From Symbiodinium natans (Eukaryota > Sar > Dinophyceae > Suessiales > Symbiodiniaceae), in contig CAJNDS010002133.1 of NCBI GenBank assembly GCA_905221605.1, forward strand, positions 545,365 to 609,364: a stretch of 64,000 bases of DNA, read 5' to 3'. Both the position numbers and the translations under genes were made by a program. Of this stretch, positions 49,493 to 58,457 are shown piece by piece (the first letter of the stretch is position 1; each line of letters starts with the position of its first letter). The notes below the pieces were generated by a model. The model made no database searches. It was not told the DNA's origin and was given only the letters and a program-made list of their open reading frames with translations.

Positions 49493-49544
49493 TTCAGGAG
49501 GTTTCGGGTTTTGGGGCTTAGGGTCTAGGGTTTAGGTTTAGGGT

Positions 49545-49732
49545 TTAGGGTTTAGGGTTCAGGGTTCAGGGTTCAGGGTTCAGGGTTCAGGGTTCAGGGT
49601 TCAGGGTTCAGGGTTTAGGGTTCAGGGTTCAGGGTTCAGGGTTCAGGGTTCAGGGTTTAGGGTTTAGGGTTTAGGGTTTAGGGTTTAGGGTTTAGGGTTT
49701 ACGGTTTAGGGTTTAGGGTTTAGGGTTTAGAT
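49545..49732 (+). repeat. TTCAGGG/TTTAGGG array
   Basis: Alternating blocks of the two variants. Confidence 0.95.
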
Positions 49733-49741
49733 TCATGTGCT

Positions 49742-49798
49742 CTCGACATTGCCGCGTAGCCAGGCGCATGAGCTTCACCCTCTCAGCCGCCCCAAGCC
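49742..49798 (-). CDS. exon candidate, helical
   Basis: CCCTAGACAG acceptor. Frame LGAAERVKLMRLATRQCRE. The flanks are reversed here (TTTAGGG left, CCCTAAA right). Possible GC donor. Confidence 0.5.
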
Positions 49799-49927
49799 CT
49801 GTCTAGGGCTTCGGCTTCAGGGGGGCTGCTCATAGCATCCCCTACCCTCCCCCCCCCCTCCCCCCCAACCTAAACCCTAAACCCTAAACCCTAAACCCTA
49901 AACCATGAATTCAGGAAGGCTTGGGAC

Positions 49928-49977
49928 TCCTGAGGCGACTCCCGGAGTCGCGGTGATGGGAGTGCGGGCTCCACGGG
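49928..49977 (-). CDS. exon candidate
   Basis: GGCCCAAG acceptor and CAGGA|GTCCCA donor. Frame ARGARTPITATPGVAS. Confidence 0.4.
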
Positions 49978-50141
49978 CTTGGGCCTGTAGGTGTTTGGGG
50001 ATTCTAGGGGCTTCCCAAAGATTCCTTGAGGTACCGGACCTTAAACAGGGACCATAATGAAGAGAGGTGCCCATAGAAGGCCCAAGCAACCCACGGCCCC
50101 CCAAAGCCCAACAGCCAGATCTAAACCCTGACCCAGGCGAC

Positions 50142-50211
50142 CCGGCCGCACGGCGTTGTACTGGATCTGCGCGTTCAAGCGCTGGGGCGCGAACGTAAGG
50201 AGCGTCTCGCC
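50142..50211 (-). CDS. exon candidate, strong
   Basis: AAGCATCCCAG acceptor and CCGG|GTCGCC donor. Frame GETLLTFAPQRLNAQIQYNA then VRP, with 22 of 23 third positions G or C. The plus frame is open but with much weaker bias, so strand is well supported here. Confidence 0.65.
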
Positions 50212-50395
50212 CTGGGATGCTTGTTCATTGCATGGAGCTCAGGGTGTAGGACCAAGAGTTTGGGTGTCATTAGGGCCTCAGGGAAAAGGGGCTCGGGTAG
50301 GTTTGGGGGGCACAAGGAGCCCATGCTTTGCAAACTTCGGTTCAGGGAACCCCTAGCCCCCTAAACCCTAAACCCTAAACCCTAAACCAGGAAAC

Positions 50396-50441
50396 CGGAG
50401 AGGGGGGAGGAGGAGGAGGAACATCGAGCTCGGCGGCGAGC
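50396..50441 (-). CDS. exon candidate, poly-Pro
   Basis: GGCTGTCGAG acceptor and TCTCCG|GTTTCC donor. Frame LAAELDVPPPPPPSP. Confidence 0.45.
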
Positions 50442-50563
50442 CTCGACAGCCACCCCTAGGGTTTAGGGTTTCGGGTTTAGGGTCGCCCTTACCAGAATGC
50501 CCCCGAAACTTCCAAAGCCCCAAGCATCCAACCAGCAAAAGCGGCCTCGAATCGCCTCGGTAA

Positions 50564-50848
50564 TTATCGTCGCGTCTTCAAAGCATGCTCCAGGACCAGT
50601 CCTTCCTTCAGCGCACGGTCTTGGATCACGCCCTGCTGATGTGCGTTTTGCTTAAAGAACTCTTGCAACTCTTGCTGCTGCGATGCAGAGAACCTCTCAT
50701 CCAGGCTATCTTTCAAGGCCTGGACGATGCAGTCTGGGCGCTGAGCTTGCCCCATGCCAGCTTGCCCCGCCCTGCTAGGCAGACTGCTCGAGCTGATCTT
50801 GCTGGTTTCGATTCTGAAAGCTGTCCAAAACGCTGACATGAACGACAT
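50564..50848 (-). CDS. 94-codon open frame, unknown protein
   Basis: ATG-to-TAA frame in a heptamer-free island (50490-50860). Includes PDCIVQALKDSLDERFSASQ and FFKQNAHQQGVIQDRALKEG, Gln-rich and helical, possibly coiled coil. It may be a longer exon or an intronless gene. An 83-codon plus frame overlaps. Confidence 0.45.
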   Translation of the reverse strand: MSFMSAFWTAFRIETSKISSSSLPSRAGQAGMGQAQRPDCIVQALKDSLDERFSASQQQELQEFFKQNAHQQGVIQDRALKEGLVLEHALKTRR

Positions 50849-51094
50849 GGAACGGCCTAAACCCCAAAATCCAAAAAAGAACTAAAGCCCTAAAACCCTG
50901 AAACCCTACAACCCCAAGCTTTCAACCCTATAACCCTAAAACTCTAAAACCCTGACACCCTAAACTTTGCTTTCGGCTTCGGGCTCTGCGGGACGAAGGC
51001 TCAGGTTTCGGACAAACAAAGCAAACACTCCCTTTCTCCCCTAAGCCGAAACCCTACCCCAAACCCTAAATCCCCAACAACCCAACCCTTAAAC

Positions 51095-51215
51095 CCCTAA
51101 CACCGTAAACCCGACAACCTCTAACCCCCTAACACCCTAACACCCTGACACCCTAACACCCTACACCCTAACACCATGACACCCTGACACCCAAACACCC
51201 TAACACCACAGGGCA
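51095..51215 (-). repeat. CCCTAACA octamer field
   Basis: About 13 degenerate copies with CCCTGACA and CCCTACA, another local variant. Confidence 0.85.
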
Positions 51216-51216
51216 C

Positions 51217-51268
51217 CCCCGAGCTCCGCGCGACCGAAGCTGCCAGCACAGCCACAGCCCGGCTGTCC
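51217..51268 (-). CDS. exon candidate
   Basis: AATCGCCCAG acceptor and CGGGG|GTGCCC donor. Frame DSRAVAVLAASVARSSG, Ala/Val-rich, GC3 about 95%. Confidence 0.5.
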
Positions 51269-51406
51269 CTGGGCGATTTAAGGGTTCAGGGTTCAGGGAT
51301 TTAGGGTTTAGGGTATAGGGTTTAGGGCTTAGAGTCTAGGGTTTGGGGTTCAGAGTTCAGGGTTTAGGATATAGGGCTCAGCGAACCCTAAACCTTCAAC
51401 CCAAGT

Positions 51407-51447
51407 CCAGGCGCCGGGCCGGCCTCAAGTCTGGAGCTGATTCTGTT
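51407..51447 (-). CDS. exon candidate, short
   Basis: GCCTCAAACAG acceptor and TTGG|GTTGAA donor. Frame SAPDLRPARRLDL. Confidence 0.4.
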
Positions 51448-51651
51448 TGAGGCGTTAGGGGTTGTTCGGGGCTTGGGGGTTGGGGCCTTTAGGGGTTTAC
51501 GGTTTAAGGGTTGAGGGGTTTTGGTCTTTAGTGGTTTGAGGGGTGTTAGAGGCTTGAGAGACTTGAAGGGTCTCGGGCTTTGGGATGCTCCAAACGAAGA
51601 GCCCCAAAACCCTAAACCCTAAACCGTAAACCCTTCTGAACCCACACAAAC

Positions 51652-51718
51652 GAGGATGCTTCGTCTTGTGGACTTTCCGGGAAACATCTGCGACGACCTG
51701 CTCCTTAACCCTAGATGC
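51652..51718 (-). CDS. exon candidate
   Basis: CGGGTTGAG acceptor and CCTC|GTTTGT donor. Frame ASRVKEQVVADVSRKVHKTK, basic helix. Confidence 0.45.
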
Positions 51719-51851
51719 CTCAACCCGATTCAAAAACCTCTTACTCCTACACCCGAAACCTTAAACCCCTCAACCCTAAACCCTAAACCCCAAACCCTAA
51801 ACCCCAAACCCTAAACCCCGAACCCTGCACCCCAAACCCTAAACCCCAAAC

Positions 51852-51920
51852 CCCCCCAAAAGGGGGTGTGGGCTCCCGGCGTCAGCTTGTAGACCTGGAG
51901 GTAGACCGGGCCGATCATGC
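51852..51920 (-). CDS. exon candidate, strong
   Basis: CCCGATTCCCCAG acceptor, GT donor at the start of the repeat. Frame MIGPVYLQVYKLTPGAHTPF then WG. Faint similarity to the first strand of PPPDE peptidases (VxLxVYDLTP) is not backed by the neighbours. Confidence 0.6.
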
Positions 51921-52369
51921 CTGGGGAATCGGGATTCAAAAGCTTGGCTGCACTTAGCAGGGTGGCTATAAATTGAATTTGTAGCTGCCTTATTAAGAGA
52001 CTCAATCAACCCAAAAAGGCTAAGGATCTAAAGTTACAGTGAAGCACCACAGAGACAAGCTAAGGGCTTCCTGAGCGTTGTAGGGTTTAGCGCTCTTAGG
52101 GGCTTAGGGTTTAGGGTTGGGCTTTTAAAGGGTTTCTCTTGTGGTTTGGGGTGGGGAAGTTGAGGGTTTTTCAGGGTCGTACGGTTTAAGGGTTCAGGGG
52201 TTCAGGGTTTAAGGGTTGAAGTTTCTTACTTTTAAGGTCGTAGGGTTTAGGGTTTGGGGCTGGAGGTTCTGAAGGAGTTAGGGGTTTTTAAGCATCGTAG
52301 AGTTTGGGATTCACGGTCTAGGGGTTGAAGGTCATTAGGAAGTTGGGGGGGTTTACGGTTTAGGGAACT

Positions 52370-52960
52370 AGTCCGACATGTTTCTGAGAATGCAAAAACC
52401 CACGAAACTCACCAGGCGACCTGTGCGTCTACTAAAACGCCTCGTTCTCCAACGCAGACATGGGATTTCGTCCTTCGGCAAGGCCAAACGCTCCCCGGTC
52501 GCAGAAACTCCGTCGGGGGATGCGTGCACGTGGCCGCCAGCTCGGGGTCTTCAGGCTGTGACGTCACATTAACAGCAGCAACCGACGCCGCAGGCTCTGC
52601 GGCGTCCAGCACGCATCAGCCCGCCATGTGCACGTGACTTGCGGCTTACACACACTTATAGAGAAGCTACGACAGAATGACGACGAAGGACGATATCCCA
52701 AAACATCTGCGAGTGGAACGGCTTTAACTTTAAGGTTCGAAGTCATGACGCCCCATGTCTCCGGCCCCGAACCGTCTACCCCAAAAAAAGCCTGCTGCGG
52801 CAGTGCAGCACACTTCAATGCATGAGAGTTCCTCCGACCGGCGAACCCCTACGCCTCAACACGAACGGCCCGGTCTCCTACAACAGCCCCTAGCCCAGTT
52901 TGCACGCAGCACCCTGAAAGGCCTTTTCACTGACGGTCTAACTAAAGCCTAAACACACCC
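52370..52960 (+). other. 590 bp heptamer-free island
   Basis: Open plus frames 52628-52825 (including LRQNDDEGRYPKTSASGTAL) and 52755-52952 (including SSDRRTPTPQHERPGLLQQP), and minus frames 52409-52612 and 52564-52818. Codon use is less biased than the exons. It may be a longer exon, a plus-strand gene or a decayed element. Confidence 0.35.
52584..52606. repeat. 10-bp perfect hairpin, 3-nt loop
   Basis: GACGCCGCAG - GCT - CTGCGGCGTC. Confidence 0.9.
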
Positions 52961-53141
52961 TAAACCCCCTAAACCCTCAATGCCCCTACAGTCCTGAAAC
53001 CCTCACAAACCCTTCCAATTCAAACCCTTCCAATTGAGACCCTCAACTAAACCCGAAACCCTGAACCCGAAACCATAAACCCTAAACCCTAAACCCTAAA
53101 CCCTGAACCCTAAACCATAAACCCCCCTAAACCCTAACACA

Positions 53142-53195
53142 CTCTGCCCTGTCTGCGCCGCCGCGCTGAACTGGGGCATCGCTGCGAAGGTTGGC
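53142..53195 (-). CDS. exon candidate behind a strong pyrimidine tract
   Basis: CTCTCTCTTTCTGCTCTCTTTTCCCC then GCGGCGAG, frame ANLRSDAPVQRGGADRAE, donor near GTGTTAG. Confidence 0.5.
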
Positions 53196-53229
53196 CTCGC
53201 CGCGGGGAAAAGAGAGCAGAAAGAGAGAG

Positions 53230-53325
53230 ATTTAGGGTTTTAGGGTTTAGGGTTTAGGGTTTAGGGTTTAGGGTTTAGGGTTTAGGGTTTAGGGTTTAGG
53301 GTTTAGGGTTTAGGGTTTAGGGTTT
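53230..53325 (+). repeat. TTTAGGG array
   Basis: About 13 copies. Confidence 0.9.
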
Positions 53326-53496
53326 GAGAGAGCGCGCAGTTTAGATTTTAGGGTTCAGGGGTTGAGGGGTTTGGGTTTGGGGTTAAGGGTTTAGGTAAGG
53401 GTAGAGGGATTCATTGACGGGAAAATAAAATAAAAGCCCCCAAACCCTAACACACCCAACCACTAAATGCCCTAAACCCTTCACCCTGGAAGCATA

Positions 53497-53570
53497 AACC
53501 CTCTAAACCCTCTAAACCCTCTAAACCCTCTAAACCCTCTAAACAATCTAAACCCTCTAAACCTAAACCC
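53497..53570 (-). repeat. CCCTCTAAA 9-bp array
   Basis: About 8 copies of a 9-bp variant. In the minus frame it reads LEG repeats. Confidence 0.9.
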
Positions 53571-53739
53571 TGAACCCTATAAATCCTCCGAACCCTCGAA
53601 CCCGAACCCCCTATAGAAGGTCGGACCCAGAAGCGCTTTCTCCCTATATAAACCCTACACCCTAAGACCCTAAAACCCAAAACCGCAAACCCTAACACCC
53701 CAAACCCTAAACCCAGTGGGCGCTTTTCTCCGTTCTTAC

Positions 53740-53795
53740 GCCGCGCGCGTCCGCTTCGCGGGCGGCTCCCCAGCCGGCGCCAGCTCCCCGCGGGC
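53740..53795 (-). CDS. exon candidate, Pro/Arg-rich
   Basis: A C14 tract and CTCCCAG acceptor, donor GCGGC|GTAAGA. Frame ARGELAPAGEPPAKRTRA, every third base G or C. If unspliced the frame ends at TAA four bases later, so it could also be a C-terminus. Confidence 0.6.
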
Positions 53796-53834
53796 CTGGG
53801 AGCGTGTTTTTTGAGAGGGGGGGGGGGGGGTTGG

Positions 53835-54010
53835 CGTTTAGGGTTTAGGGTTTGGGGCTTGGGGTTTTTGGGGGTTTTGGGGGTTTTTGGGGGTTTTTGG
53901 GGGTTTTTGGGGGTTTTGGGGGTTTGGGGGTTTGGGGGTTTGGGGGTTTGGGGGTTTGGGGGTTTGGGGGTTTGGGGGTTTGGGGGTTTGGGGGGTTTGG
54001 GGGTTTGAGG
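53835..54010 (+). repeat. TTTTGGGGG and TTTGGGGG arrays
   Basis: Runs of five G. Strong quadruplex potential. Frames reading GFGGLGVWGFGG come from it. Confidence 0.95.
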
Positions 54011-54360
54011 CTTCGAGCCCTCAAGATATGCCTCAGGGCTTCGGGTGTGGAGTGGATGGTTTTAGGGCACAAACCTGAGCTGCAGGATTTAAGGTTGCAA
54101 GTTTTGGTGCTTTGAATTGCTAGTCTTTCTGATCCGTGTCAAGCTTTGCTCTACGTCTGTCCTTGTTTCCTCTCTCATATGGTGAAAGGCAAGGATACAC
54201 CACGTATTGGGATGCATTTTTGTTCTCTTGTCGGTGAGAACGGGTGGCCTTCGCAGTGTTTAGGGCAATCCAGGCTGCCGGATACTAGTCCATGCTTACC
54301 TGCATGTTGCTTGTTCCATCTTTCCCTGTCAACATAAGTCGAAGCTGCTCATGACAAACC
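54010..54360. other. unique stretch with a plus frame
   Basis: A 63-codon plus frame (54146-54337, MVKGKDTPRIGMHFCSLVGE) follows pyrimidine-rich sequence. Third positions are T-rich, unlike the exons. It contains the minus micro-exon at 54300-54325. Confidence 0.3.
54300..54325 (-). CDS. micro-exon candidate, 26 nt
   Basis: TATGTTGACAG acceptor and ATGCAG|GTAAGC donor, both near consensus. Frame either GKDGTSNMQ or ERWNKQHA. Confidence 0.35.
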
Positions 54361-54632
54361 CTGAACCCTAAACCCTAGACTCCACAAGCCCTAAACCCTA
54401 AACCCTAAACCCTAAACCCTAAACCCTAAACCCTACACTCCAAAAGCCCTAAACCCTAAACCCTAAACTCCAAAAGCCCTAAATCCTAAACCCTAAACCC
54501 TAAACTCCAAAAGCCCTAAACCCTAAACCCTAACCCTAAACCCTAAACCCCAAACCCCAAAAGCCCTAAACCCTAAACCCTAAACCCTAAACCCTAAACT
54601 CCAAAGGCCCTGAACCCTAAACCCCAAACCCC
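54355..54632 (-). repeat. CCCTAAA with CTCCAAAAG spacers
   Basis: Higher-order pattern: several CCCTAAA then CTCCAAAAGCC, repeated about six times. Confidence 0.9.
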
Positions 54633-54646
54633 CCCTAGCCCTCTGC

Positions 54647-54707
54647 GAGTGAGCGCCTGCGCATCGGCGTGCGCCGCCTCCAGCGCCGCGGCGCTGGAGA
54701 GGACATC
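54647..54707 (-). CDS. exon candidate, Ala-rich helix
   Basis: GTTTGCCGGAG acceptor. Frame DVLSSAAALEAAHADAQALT, every third base G or C. Contains a 22-bp palindrome. The plus strand is open too. Confidence 0.5.
54678..54699. repeat. 22-bp perfect palindrome
   Basis: CTCCAGCGCCG and its exact complement, no spacer, inside the exon candidate at 54647-54707. Confidence 0.95.
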
Positions 54708-55021
54708 CTCCGGCAAACCCAAAGCCCGAAACCCCTTGAGGGTCTAAGGTTTAGGGTCTAGGGTTTAGGGTTTAGGGTTTGGGGTTTAGGGTTTAGGGTT
54801 TAGGATTTAGGGTTTGGGGTTTGGGGTTTGGGGTTTCGGGTTTCGGTTTTAGGGTTCAGGGTTTAGGGTCTAGGGTTCCTGGTTCATAGTTGAGATAGTA
54901 ATAAAAAATTTTAAAATCTTATTCTTATTGAGTTTAAGTACCCTTAAAAATGTAAAATGTTATCCCGCTATGACAAAGGTTAAGGGTTTAGCGTTTAGGG
55001 TTCAGGGTTTAGGGCTTGTGG

Positions 55022-55122
55022 TTGGGATGTTCCCCCTTGTACTGACCCTCCTTAATAGGGAATATAGCATCTACCATCAGAATCCCTATTCAGGATTGTT
55101 AGTATAAGGGGGAACATCCCAA
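55022..55122. mobile_element. 101-bp foldback (MITE-like) element
   Basis: Inverted ends of 25 bp (55022-55046 and 55098-55122) match at 23 of 25. A second inner pair, AATAGGGA and TCCCTATT, extends the fold. TTGTGG flanks both sides (ends 55021; again from 55124), a likely 6-bp target-site duplication. No coding capacity. Confidence 0.7.
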
Positions 55123-55285
55123 GTTGTGGGGTTTGAGGTTTTGGGCCTCCAGAGATTGGGGGTCCAGGTTTAGCGGCTTGGCGTGTTTGGGCTGACTTCG
55201 GGCTTTCAAGGCTTTAGGGCCTGGGGCCCATAGAAAACAAAAGCCACAAACTTAAAAACAAACATGAACCACAAACCCCAAAAAC

Positions 55286-55369
55286 CGCCAACCAGGGCGC
55301 CTGGCAAAGGCGGACCAGCGCCATCCTCGAGTAGCCGTGCTCTTGCAATAAGCGCGCGTTGCTGACGAC
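55286..55369 (-). CDS. exon candidate, 28 codons, strong
   Basis: CCTTCCAGAG|GT acceptor and GGCG|GTTTTT donor, no partial codons. Frame VVSNARLLQEHGYSRMALVR then LCQAPWLA. GC3 about 95%, amphipathic. Confidence 0.65.
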
Positions 55370-55514
55370 CTCTGGAAGGGTTTAGGGTTTAGGGGTTAGG
55401 GTTTTTGGTTTAGGGTTTAGGGTTTAGGGCTGAGGGTTTAGGAACAAAGCACCGTAAGCTGCCAACACTTGGGGAGGCTGTCATAACTTAGGGCACCCCC
55501 TCAAATCCTGCTCC

Positions 55515-55567
55515 TAAACCTAATGCTACTGCTGCTTCTGCTCCTGCTCCTGCTCCTACTCCTCCTG
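55515..55567 (-). repeat. AGCAGG-type low-complexity
   Basis: Minus frame reads alternating Arg-Ser. Probably a microsatellite, though RS repeats also occur in splicing proteins. Confidence 0.6.
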
Positions 55568-55832
55568 AATCCCCTAAGCCGTACACCCCAAGCCCCAAAC
55601 CCCAAACTCCAAAAACCCTGATCCCCCGGGCCCCAAACCTCAACCCTGCAGTAATCCCTAAACCTTAAAACCCTAAGCCTTAGAACCCCCAACAATCCAA
55701 CCCTGAAACCTAAAACCCCGACAGCCCCCCCCCCCTAAACCCTAAACCCTGAACCCTAAACCCTAAACCCTAAACCCTAAACCTTAAACCCTAAACCCCA
55801 AACCCTAAACCCAAAACCTCAACCCTCAATCT

Positions 55833-55877
55833 CTTGGGCCCCCTTGCGCTCTCCCGGACACGCGAGGAGCTCAGGGC
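55833..55877 (-). CDS. exon candidate
   Basis: GGCCTCGGTCTGACAG acceptor. Frame ALSSSRVRESARGPK. Donor not fixed. Confidence 0.45.
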
Positions 55878-55904
55878 CTGTCAGACCGAGGCCGACTTAG
55901 AGCC

Positions 55905-55996
55905 TAGGGGTTTAGGGTTTAGGGTTTAGGGTTTAGGGTTTAGGGTTTAGGGTTTAGGGTTTAGGGTTTAGGGTTTAGGGTTTAGGGTTTAGGGGT
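55905..55996 (+). repeat. TTTAGGG array
   Basis: About 12 copies. Confidence 0.9.
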
Positions 55997-56234
55997 TAGG
56001 GGTTTCGGGGCTAGGGGTGAAGGTTTCAGGTTCCGGGGTTAGGGGTTTAGGGTTTAGGGATTCTAGAGGTTTGGTGTTGAAGGTGTTACTCTAGGGTTTC
56101 GAGCATCTGTCCCCGATTTGGGGTTCTGTACTCAATATCCCTAAACCCTACACCCGAAACCCTAAACCCAAAACCCTAAACCCAAAACCCTAAGCCAGGG
56201 GCTCGAACGAGGGGCCCATACCTGCAACCTTAGC

Positions 56235-56278
56235 CCTCGAGCTTCCCAGAAAGCGAAGCTGCCTCAGCCTTTAAACTC
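56235..56278 (-). CDS. exon candidate
   Basis: GACCCTTCTGCCCACAG acceptor and CGAGG|GCTAAG GC-type donor. Frame SLKAEAASLSGKLE. Confidence 0.5.
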
Positions 56279-56406
56279 CTGTGGGCAGAAGGGTCTTAAG
56301 GTTCAGGGTTTAGGGTTTAGGGTTTAGGGTTTAGGGTTTAGGGTTTGGGGTTTAGGGTTTAGGCTTTGGGGTCTTGGGCTGAGGGTGTGCCCCCACGTCT
56401 CACAAC

Positions 56407-56493
56407 GTTCTTCGGTCTCGTAAACGCCTCATCCGGCCCCTCCAGCGCCGGCAGCAGAAATAGGGACGCGGCGCCGGAGGCGGAGGCGTTCTC
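56407..56493 (-). CDS. exon candidate, 29 codons, strong
   Basis: GAGTCTGAG acceptor and AAGAAC|GTTGTG donor. Frame ENASASGAASLFLLPALEGP then DEAFTRPKN, phase 0 both ends. The flanks are reversed here (TTTAGGG left, CCCTAAA right). A plus linker-like frame competes. Confidence 0.55.
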
Positions 56494-56519
56494 CTCAGAC
56501 TCGGGGCTTCAGGCAGCAA

Positions 56520-56850
56520 CTCCCCTAAACCCGAAACCCTAAATCTTAAACCCTAAACCCTAAACACCTAAACACCTAAACACCTAAACCCCTAAACCCC
56601 TAAACCCCTAAACCCCTAAACCCCTAAACCCCTAAAGCCCTAAACCCCTAAACCCCTAAACCCCTAAACCCCTAAACCCCTAAACCCCTAAACCCCTAAA
56701 CCCCTAAACCCCTAAACCCCTAAACCCCTAAACCCCTAAACCCCTACACCCCTAAACCCCTAAACCCCTAAACCCCTAAACCCCTAAACCCCTAAACCCC
56801 TAAACCCCTAAACCCCTAAACCCCTAAACCCCTAAACCCTAAACCCTAAC
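56520..56850 (-). repeat. (CCCCTAAA)n octamer array
   Basis: About 33 near-identical 8-bp copies, the most homogeneous variant block in the window. Confidence 0.95.
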
Positions 56851-56859
56851 TAAACCCGA

Positions 56860-57190
56860 AGCAGTTTAAGATCCCGAACACCAGGAACCGGTCTCACAAT
56901 GCCACAAGCTACCGAGACACGAAGGATCCCAGGCTGGACCCGAATAGCTCCGTCTCGCCATACCTCGGCTTCTTTTTTCGCTGGCGTTCGGGGCAGGTCT
57001 TGCGGGGGGGTTGAGGGTCTCGGGCTGGAGGGTTTGCGAAAGAAACCGAAGACTTCTTCAGTCAGGATGACAGCATTTCGGGTTACACTGGGGGACCTAG
57101 TGGAATTGCTCTACGAACAAAAGACACGTGATACACAAATTCAGAATTCATAAACGATGTGACCGCAATTATGACAGTGCTCATGGAGCT
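56860..57190 (+). other. unique island with an 84-codon plus frame
   Basis: Plus frame 56899-57153 ends with MTAFRVTLGDLVELLYEQKT after a CTTCTTCAG acceptor-like site. Third positions are not GC-biased, unlike the exons. Gene or decayed element, unresolved. Confidence 0.35.
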
Positions 57191-57374
57191 TGGGGGCGCT
57201 CAAAAACCCTAAACTTTGAAGCTTAAATCCTAAATCCTAATCCTATGCAAAACAACCCCAGGTCCTAAACCCGCAGTCCCTAAACCCCCAAACTCCAAAA
57301 TGCCTTCATCCAACAAATCCTGACCCCTCACACCAAACGTACTTGGAGGTTCATGGGTATCACCCTACTTAGAG

Positions 57375-57515
57375 AAGCCAAAAACCCTAAACCCTAAACC
57401 CCAAACCCTAAACCCAACCCTAAACCCTAAACCCTAAACCCTAAACCCTAAACCCTAAACCCTAAACCCTAAACCCTAAACCCTAAACCCTAAACCCTAA
57501 ACCCAACGAACCCTA
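57375..57515 (-). repeat. CCCTAAA array
   Basis: About 18 copies, left flank of the exon candidate at 57528-57641. Confidence 0.95.
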
Positions 57516-57527
57516 AACCCAACGAAC

Positions 57528-57641
57528 CTCCAAGCGCTCTCTCATGCCCAGGGACTTGACCACCACCTGCGCGTCGATCTGGAACCGGCGCATTGCCGAG
57601 AAGAGCGCGCTGGGGTCCTGGCCCAGCTGGACGGCCTCAGC
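57528..57641 (-). CDS. exon candidate, 38 codons, strongest
   Basis: CTCATATGCAG acceptor and TTGGAG|GTTCGT donor bound exactly 38 codons. Frame AEAVQLGQDPSALFSAMRRF then QIDAQVVVKSLGMRERLE. Almost every third position is G or C. The left flank is CCCTAAA and the right flank TTTGGGG/TTTAGGG. No family recognised. Confidence 0.7.
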
Positions 57642-57837
57642 CTGCATATGAGGGTTTGGGGTTTGGGGTTTAGGGTTTGGGGTTGAGGGTTTAGGGGTTG
57701 AGGGTTTAGGGGTTTAGGGGTTTAGGGTTTTAGGGGCTTCGGGGTTTTGGGTTTAGGGTTTAGGGTTTAGCGTTTAGGGTTTAGGTGCCTTTTGGCAATT
57801 GATGGGGAGGGCTTCTTTTCCGGGGAAAGCCACGCGC

Positions 57838-57905
57838 CTGCCGCGAGATGAGGACCAGGTCCGTCTTCTCCAGCAGCTCCGCTGGGTTGTTCCAGGAAGC
57901 CATGC
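57838..57905 (-). CDS. exon candidate, strong
   Basis: GAGCCCCAAAG acceptor and CGGCAG|GCGCGT GC-type donor. Frame MASWNNPAELLEKTDLVLIS then RQ. It ends in phase 0, matching the next exon at 57528-57641. Confidence 0.65.
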
Positions 57906-57977
57906 CTTTGGGGCTCAAGGATTTTGGCCATTTAGGGGGATTACGGTTTTAGGGTTTAGGGGAAGTTTATGCACGTG

Positions 57978-58125
57978 TGTATACACACAGACATGTAGAT
58001 GTATGTATACATATATATATATATATATGTATGATACATAGATAGATGTCGGACAAAATGATGTACAGATTTACTCATGCGCTTCTTCCTTTTTGATATC
58101 GTGTGTGTGTATATATATATATCTA
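57978..58125. repeat. (TA)n and (GT)n microsatellites
   Basis: Simple repeats, no gene. Confidence 0.9.
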
Positions 58126-58203
58126 CATGTATTTGCGTTGATACGTCCGTAAACCCTAAACCCCAAGCCCTAAACCCTAAACCCTCAACCCCAAAACCCT
58201 TAC

Positions 58204-58314
58204 CCCTTGAAGTTCAGGGCAGGGGCCCGCGAGGTTGTCGACGCCGAAGACTGCCGCCAGTCGCATGCCGTCCTTCACCAGCGGGGAGTGGGCGGCGAAG
58301 TGGTTGAGCAAGGC
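58204..58314 (-). CDS. exon candidate, 37 codons, strongest
   Basis: CACAGCAGCTGTAG acceptor and AAGG|GTAAGG consensus donor, exactly 37 codons. Frame ALLNHFAAHSPLVKDGMRLA then AVFGVDNLAGPCPELQ. GC3 about 90%. No family recognised. Confidence 0.7.
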
Positions 58315-58334
58315 CTACAGCTGCTGTGAGCCCC

Positions 58335-58428
58335 AACTTAGGGTTTAGGGTTTAGGGTTAAGGGTTTAGGGTTTAGGGTTTAGGGTTTAGGGTTTAGGGT
58401 TTAGGGTTTAGGGTTTAGGGTTTAGACC
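58335..58428 (+). repeat. TTTAGGG array
   Basis: About 13 copies, right flank of the exon candidate at 58204-58314. Confidence 0.95.
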
Positions 58429-58457
58429 TACAAGAGCAATGCGTGTCATTATGAAGC

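Noticed and set aside
51852-51920. PPPDE/DeSI peptidase start
   Set aside because: Only the VYLQVYKLTP string resembles the family. Neither the catalytic His region nor matching neighbouring exons could be found.
53811-54115. Gly/Phe/Trp-rich frames (GFGGLGVWGFGG)
   Set aside because: Direct translations of TTTGGGGG-type repeats. The same applies to 14825-15052, 44611-44796, 33840-34055 and 61983-62226.
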